Positions 6,793-9,071 of a DNA stretch of 9,071 bases are shown here, piece after piece. Position 1 is the first letter of the stretch; each line of letters opens with the position of its first letter. The DNA lies in contig CALGUM010000005.1 in the NCBI GenBank assembly GCA_937902295.1, positions 1 through 9,071 on the forward strand, given 5' to 3'. The DNA is from an uncultured Candidatus Saccharibacteria bacterium (GTDB taxonomy: Bacteria; Patescibacteriota; Saccharimonadia; Saccharimonadales; Saccharimonadaceae). The notes below the pieces were generated by a model. It saw nothing but the letters and a program-made list of their open reading frames with translations, ran no database searches and was not told the origin of the DNA. Both the position numbers and the translations under genes were made by a program.

Positions 6793-6821
6793 TTGACACA
6801 AATAAGCCTCTTTGTTATTCT
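6793..6821 (+). promoter_or_regulatory. Promoter of the short structured transcription unit
   Basis: A perfect TTGACA (6793-6798), a 17-bp spacer and TATTCT (6816-6821) with an extended -10 (TGT before the box). The predicted transcription start is near 6828. Confidence 0.65.
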
Positions 6822-6860
6822 AAGACTTGCGTTCCGCGAGAAACACACACAGAAAACTTT

Positions 6861-6899
6861 ATGGCAACTAAAGGTCGAATGAGCGGAACCGGCACTTAA
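6861..6899 (+). CDS. Possible 12-aa leader peptide
   Basis: ATG to TAA encoding MATKGRMSGTGT. It has no ribosome binding site. Its stop lies one base before the AAGGAG of the next small ORF, as in a leader peptide. It could easily be chance. Confidence 0.18.
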   Translation: MATKGRMSGTGT

Positions 6900-6912
6900 C
6901 AAGGAGAATTAC

Positions 6913-7005
6913 ATGCCGATTAACATCGACTTCGCCACCTCCCGGCGAAAAAGAGTCGAAGTGACAGTGCAGCCTGCCGAGTGGCAGGTATACATTGCTC
7001 ATTAG
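6913..7005 (+). CDS. 30-aa small protein, unrecognised
   Basis: The ATG lies 6 nt after AAGGAG (6901-6906), one of the best ribosome binding sites in the window. It reads MPINIDFATSRRKRVEVTVQPAEWQVYIAH and ends in TAG. It is soluble, with a central basic cluster SRRKRVEV. I recognise no family. Support: promoter, ribosome binding site, ORF and terminator in the right order and spacing. Against: the length is within chance range, and the codons overlap two RNA stems, so the structure rather than the peptide may be what is conserved. It is followed 12 nt later by the terminator shared with dsbA. Confidence 0.45.
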   Translation: MPINIDFATSRRKRVEVTVQPAEWQVYIAH

Positions 7006-7016
7006 GCGTGGGCAGC

Positions 7017-7048
7017 AAATACCCCCTTCATTAGAAGGGGGTATTTTT
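7017..7048. terminator. Strong bidirectional intrinsic terminator
   Basis: A perfect 13-bp stem pairs 7017-7029 with 7034-7046 (AAATACCCCCTTC/GAAGGGGGTATTT) around a 4-nt loop ATTA. Flanking T and A runs let it work on both strands. It ends the short unit on + and dsbA on -, whose stop lies about 32 nt away. Confidence 0.85.
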
Positions 7049-7079
7049 ACATTTAGTCAAAGGTATACTGCGATTTGAA

Positions 7080-7766
7080 CTAGTTGTCGTTTGTGGAATC
7101 CTTGATCGCGGCATCGAGCGTAGATCGGATCGCGTCGGTAGTGTTGTACTTGTCAGTTTCGAGTACTTCTCCATTGAGGTAGAGGGCTGGTGTTCCTGTG
7201 ACATCATTGGCTTTGCCCAGCGCTTGGTCGAAGTTGATTTTTTGCGATACTTTTGTAGAGCTGATGTCTTCATTGAACTGATCAATATCTAATTTTAGAT
7301 CAGCTGCGTATTCACGGAACTGACTATCGCGTTGCGGGCCATTGAGAGTACCCCATTGGTTTTGAGTGGAAAAGACGAGGTGCCACATGTCCCAGTACTT
7401 ATCTTGCATACCAGCTGCCTCGACAGTCGCAGCAGCAGCACGAGCGTTCGGGTGAATAGAGGTTAGGGGGAAGTGGCGATAGACGAAGGCGATTGAGTCT
7501 TCGTACTCATCCATAACTGGCTGGAAGTTTTTGTGGAAGCTTGCACAACCAGGGCACTGGAAGTCACCATATTCTATGAGCACCACATCGGCATCGGGGT
7601 TGCCGAACACGTGGTCTGCCATTGGGGCCTGTTCATCTGCTTCGGTTTGAATTTGTGTGTGATCAATCGCACTGACATCGACGGACTCTTGCTGTGAAAG
7701 GTATACCAATCCTGCAAGAAGACCGATGACAGCGACAGCGAATATAATCCATGTGCGCATGTTCAT
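7080..7766 (-). CDS. Membrane-anchored DsbA-like thiol oxidoreductase
   Basis: 228 residues. Residues 5-23 are a hydrophobic signal anchor without an obvious cleavage site, so the domain is probably tethered outside the membrane. The thioredoxin fold carries the active site CPGC (Cys71, Cys74) in IEYGDFQCPGCASFH, and the cis-proline loop GTPALYLNG (Pro193) lies near the C-terminus. Between them is the helical insertion typical of DsbA (about 103-170). It resembles the 'DsbA family / thioredoxin_4' proteins of Gram-positive bacteria, which make or rearrange disulfides in exported proteins. The start at 7766 has AAGGAG (7776-7781) 9 nt upstream. A second ATG two codons later is possible. The two-cysteine pilin in this window is a plausible substrate. 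No DsbB or VKOR partner is seen here. Confidence 0.92.
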   Translation of the reverse strand: MNMRTWIIFAVAVIGLLAGLVYLSQQESVDVSAIDHTQIQTEADEQAPMADHVFGNPDADVVLIEYGDFQCPGCASFHKNFQPVMDEYEDSIAFVYRHFPLTSIHPNARAAAATVEAAGMQDKYWDMWHLVFSTQNQWGTLNGPQRDSQFREYAADLKLDIDQFNEDISSTKVSQKINFDQALGKANDVTGTPALYLNGEVLETDKYNTTDAIRSTLDAAIKDSTNDN

Positions 7767-7795
7767 TGTTCTAAACTCCTTATGTTGCTTTAACT

Positions 7796-7825
7796 AGTAT
7801 AGTACAGTTGTTGGCTCTCGGGCAA
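7796..7825 (-). promoter_or_regulatory. dsbA promoter, overlapping the divergent promoter
   Basis: Minus strand TTGCCC (7820-7825), an 18-bp spacer and TATACT (7796-7801), the latter in the same CTATACTAG context as yaaA and the pilin gene. The leader of about 22 nt contains AAGGAG. Confidence 0.55.
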
Positions 7826-7839
7826 CCGCGGTGTACAAT
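7811..7839 (+). promoter_or_regulatory. Promoter of the CBS membrane protein, leaderless layout
   Basis: TTGGCT (7811-7816), a 17-bp spacer and TACAAT (7834-7839), ending 9 nt before the ATG at 7849 with no ribosome binding site. It interleaves with the dsbA promoter. Confidence 0.55.
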
Positions 7840-7848
7840 AACCTTACG

Positions 7849-8865
7849 ATGACAATACTTATGGTTCTACTGGCTGCAATATTATACATCTGCTTGGTGT
7901 GGTGTCTGAGCGTTGCACCTCGGCAGTCGCAGTACAGCGCATTTGAACGCACACGCCGTCTGGAGGCGCAGGATATTGCGATAGCGCACGAAATTCGCAG
8001 AGCAGAGACATACGACGTGGTAGCGGGTATGTTGCGTCTTGCGGGGCTCCTTGTGACGGTTGGATTTTCGTGGACGGTGCTAGCTGAGTTCGGATGGGCA
8101 ATAGGCACCATTGCCGTAGTAGCCGGAATTCTTGCGGGTCTCATACTGTCGCGCGTCGCCCCAGTGCGTCGCCTTGCTCAGCGCCTGTACGATAGATACG
8201 AAGTCGCGCTACTCGGGTTCATTGAGCAACATCGAGGTGTGCTACAGATTGTCCGCGCTGTAAATCCTCAAAGAGTAGAGGCGCCGCAAGTTGCATCAAA
8301 AGAAGAGTTTATTCATATCTCCGATAGTTTGATCACTATACTGACAAAAGATGAGCGACGATTAGTGCGACAAGGATTGTCTTTCTCTGAAGTAAAAGTG
8401 GGTGATATTATGACTCCGCGCAGTGTCATGGAGTCTGTAAAAAAGGACGATATCATAGGCCCATTGTTACTTGATGAACTACACAAGACTGGACACAGTC
8501 GGTTTCCAGTCATTGACAAGGATATTGACCATGTAATCGGCATACTCCATATCCGTAATCTGTTGCAATTGCAGGACAAAAAGACACACGAGGCATCCAG
8601 TGTGATGACCAAGCCTGTACACTACGTCAACGAAGTGCAGACCGCAAACCATGCTTTGGCCGCATTTCTTCGCACGCACTGCCATTTGATGATTGCTGTC
8701 AATGAGTACCGTGAAACCGTAGGAATTCTCACGCTCGAAGACACGATCGAATCGTTACTTGGGCGTAAAATTATCGATGAGTTCGATGCACACGAAGATC
8801 TGCGGGCAGTAGCCGCGAGAAATCCACGGCACAACAACCAGCCGCCTCAACACACTGACGTCTAG
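7849..8865 (+). CDS. CBS-pair membrane protein, CNNM/HlyC-CorC related
   Basis: 338 residues. Hydrophobic segments at about 1-20, 58-80 and 83-102 are followed by a linker and a tandem CBS pair: CBS1 about 184-241 ([18 protein letters not shown] ... [24 protein letters not shown]) and CBS2 about 252-308 (MTKPVHYV ... [27 protein letters not shown]). IMTPRxxM and the VGILTLED ending are typical of the HlyC/CorC (CNNM) group, some members of which export Mg2+ or Co2+ or sense nucleotides through the CBS pair. The N-terminal region is shorter and more diverged than a usual CNNM (DUF21) domain, and the C-terminal CorC_HlyC domain is missing: after [15 protein letters not shown] there is only a short polar tail. 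The ATG at 7849 is preferred over the GTG at 7831, which overlaps the -10 box. Confidence 0.82.
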   Translation: MTILMVLLAAILYICLVWCLSVAPRQSQYSAFERTRRLEAQDIAIAHEIRRAETYDVVAGMLRLAGLLVTVGFSWTVLAEFGWAIGTIAVVAGILAGLILSRVAPVRRLAQRLYDRYEVALLGFIEQHRGVLQIVRAVNPQRVEAPQVASKEEFIHISDSLITILTKDERRLVRQGLSFSEVKVGDIMTPRSVMESVKKDDIIGPLLLDELHKTGHSRFPVIDKDIDHVIGILHIRNLLQLQDKKTHEASSVMTKPVHYVNEVQTANHALAAFLRTHCHLMIAVNEYRETVGILTLEDTIESLLGRKIIDEFDAHEDLRAVAARNPRHNNQPPQHTDV

Positions 8866-8885
8866 CGTATCTCTGTTATACATGG

Positions 8886-8891
8886 TAAAAT
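8886..8891 (+). promoter_or_regulatory. Candidate extended -10 for aspS
   Basis: TAAAAT preceded by TGG (extended -10). No good -35 is present. The predicted start near 8898 gives a leader of about 62 nt. Confidence 0.4.
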
Positions 8892-8904
8892 ATAGGGTAA
8901 GAGT

Positions 8905-8932
8905 GCGAGGTGTACGAATAATCACTACTCGC
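8905..8932 (+). promoter_or_regulatory. Hairpin in the aspS leader
   Basis: GCGAGGTG (8905-8912) pairs with CACTACTCGC (8923-8932): 8 bp with a 2-nt bulge. GGTGT (8909-8913) could instead pair with ACACC (8938-8942), just before TTTTTT (8944-8949). The two pairings are alternatives, or form a pseudoknot. Confidence 0.35.
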
Positions 8933-8959
8933 GAAAGACACCATTTTTTAAGGAATACT

Positions 8960-9071
8960 ATGCCACGAATATTTGCAGAACATACGACAACACATATTGA
9001 CCAGGTAGTGACCGTTAGCGGCTGGGTCCATAGTCGGCGCGATCATGGCGGCCTGATATTTATTGACCTAC
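8960..9071 (+). CDS. aspS: Aspartyl-tRNA synthetase, N-terminal fragment
   Basis: 37 codons are visible before the window edge. [22 protein letters not shown] matches the start of the OB-fold anticodon-binding domain of AspRS ('[20 protein letters not shown]'). The GG before LIFIDL fits AspRS better than AsnRS. The enzyme charges tRNA-Asp in the cytoplasm and, where AsnRS is missing, may also charge tRNA-Asn; that cannot be judged here. The ATG at 8960 has AAGGA (8950-8954) 5 nt upstream. The insertion and catalytic domains lie outside the window. Confidence 0.93.
   Translation, partial: MPRIFAEHTTTHIDQVVTVSGWVHSRRDHGGLIFIDL

Larger units (their letters stand above)
6828..7050 (+). ncRNA. 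Candidate structured small RNA, possibly with a coding function
   Basis: A strong promoter and an intrinsic terminator delimit a transcript of about 220 nt. Stems readable by eye: 6831-6837 with 6883-6889 (GTTCCGC/GCGGAAC, perfect 7 bp); inside it 6857-6861 with 6869-6873 (CTTTA/TAAAG); then 6926-6936 with 6944-6959 (11 bp with a 5-nt bulge, loop ACCTCCC); then 6973-6978 with 6983-6988 (CCTGCC/GGCAGG, 4-nt loop); then the terminator. The AAGGAG at 6901-6906 lies unpaired between the two domains, and the third stem's loop could pair with it (GGAG/CTCC). It does not match tmRNA, SRP RNA, RNase P RNA or a T-box by the signatures I can recall. It could also be simply a short mRNA for the 30-aa protein. 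Start and end are predicted from signals, not measured. Confidence 0.4.

Noticed and set aside
7831..7848. GTG start for the CBS protein
   Set aside because: It overlaps the TACAAT -10 box and has no ribosome binding site.
8898..8959. T-box riboswitch in front of aspS
   Set aside because: No T-box consensus (AGGGTGGNACCGCG) and the leader is far too short.
1..9071. TGA recoded to glycine as in Gracilibacteria
   Set aside because: All genes are intact with TGA as a stop; no in-frame TGA interrupts any recognised protein.
1..9071. CRISPR arrays, insertion sequences, tRNA or rRNA genes
   Set aside because: No spaced direct repeats, transposase, terminal inverted repeats or tRNA-like TTCGA arms in a cloverleaf context were seen by eye.

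Overview
The window looks like chromosomal DNA from a Candidate Phyla Radiation bacterium, most likely Candidatus Saccharibacteria (TM7). This is inferred from gene content, tight packing and moderate GC; no marker gene proves it. The standard genetic code fits: every gene reads through without internal TGA. All twelve stops visible here are TAG (8) or TAA (4), none TGA.

Layout. 1-640 (+) holds the 3' end of a DEAH-box RNA helicase. It converges, 2 nt apart, with a YaaA/UPF0246 peroxide-stress gene (643-1440, -). Next is an unrecognised 3-TM membrane protein (1522-1881, -) with a near-consensus promoter. On the + strand follow a 43-aa one-TM microprotein (2059-2190) with a strong hairpin after it, a CorA-type Mg/Co transporter (2334-3248) and a YihY/BrkB membrane protein (3269-4120). 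The latter converges with a lone type IV pilin-like gene (4130-4657, -).

An AbrB-type regulator (4765-5001, +) and a DHA2/EmrB-QacA drug exporter (5006-6691, +) form a two-gene unit. A 17-bp dyad sits on the promoter and may be an autoregulatory operator. At about 6828-7050 is a short transcription unit with its own promoter and terminator, several predicted stems and a 30-aa ORF. It is the best candidate here for something undescribed. It converges on a membrane-anchored DsbA-like thioredoxin protein (7080-7766, -). Divergent from dsbA is a CBS-pair membrane protein (7849-8865, +), and the window ends in the start of aspartyl-tRNA synthetase (8960 onward).

Connections. Most genes concern the envelope: Mg transport, drug export, pilin, extracytoplasmic disulfide chemistry and small membrane proteins. 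DsbA could oxidise the two-cysteine pilin. CorA and the CBS protein both relate to families involved in divalent-metal handling. Promoters are unusually readable. Four genes (yaaA, pilin, YihY, CBS protein) have a -10 box only 6-9 nt before the ATG and no ribosome binding site, so their mRNAs are probably leaderless. Others have AGGAG- or AGGTG-like sites, so both initiation modes seem to coexist.
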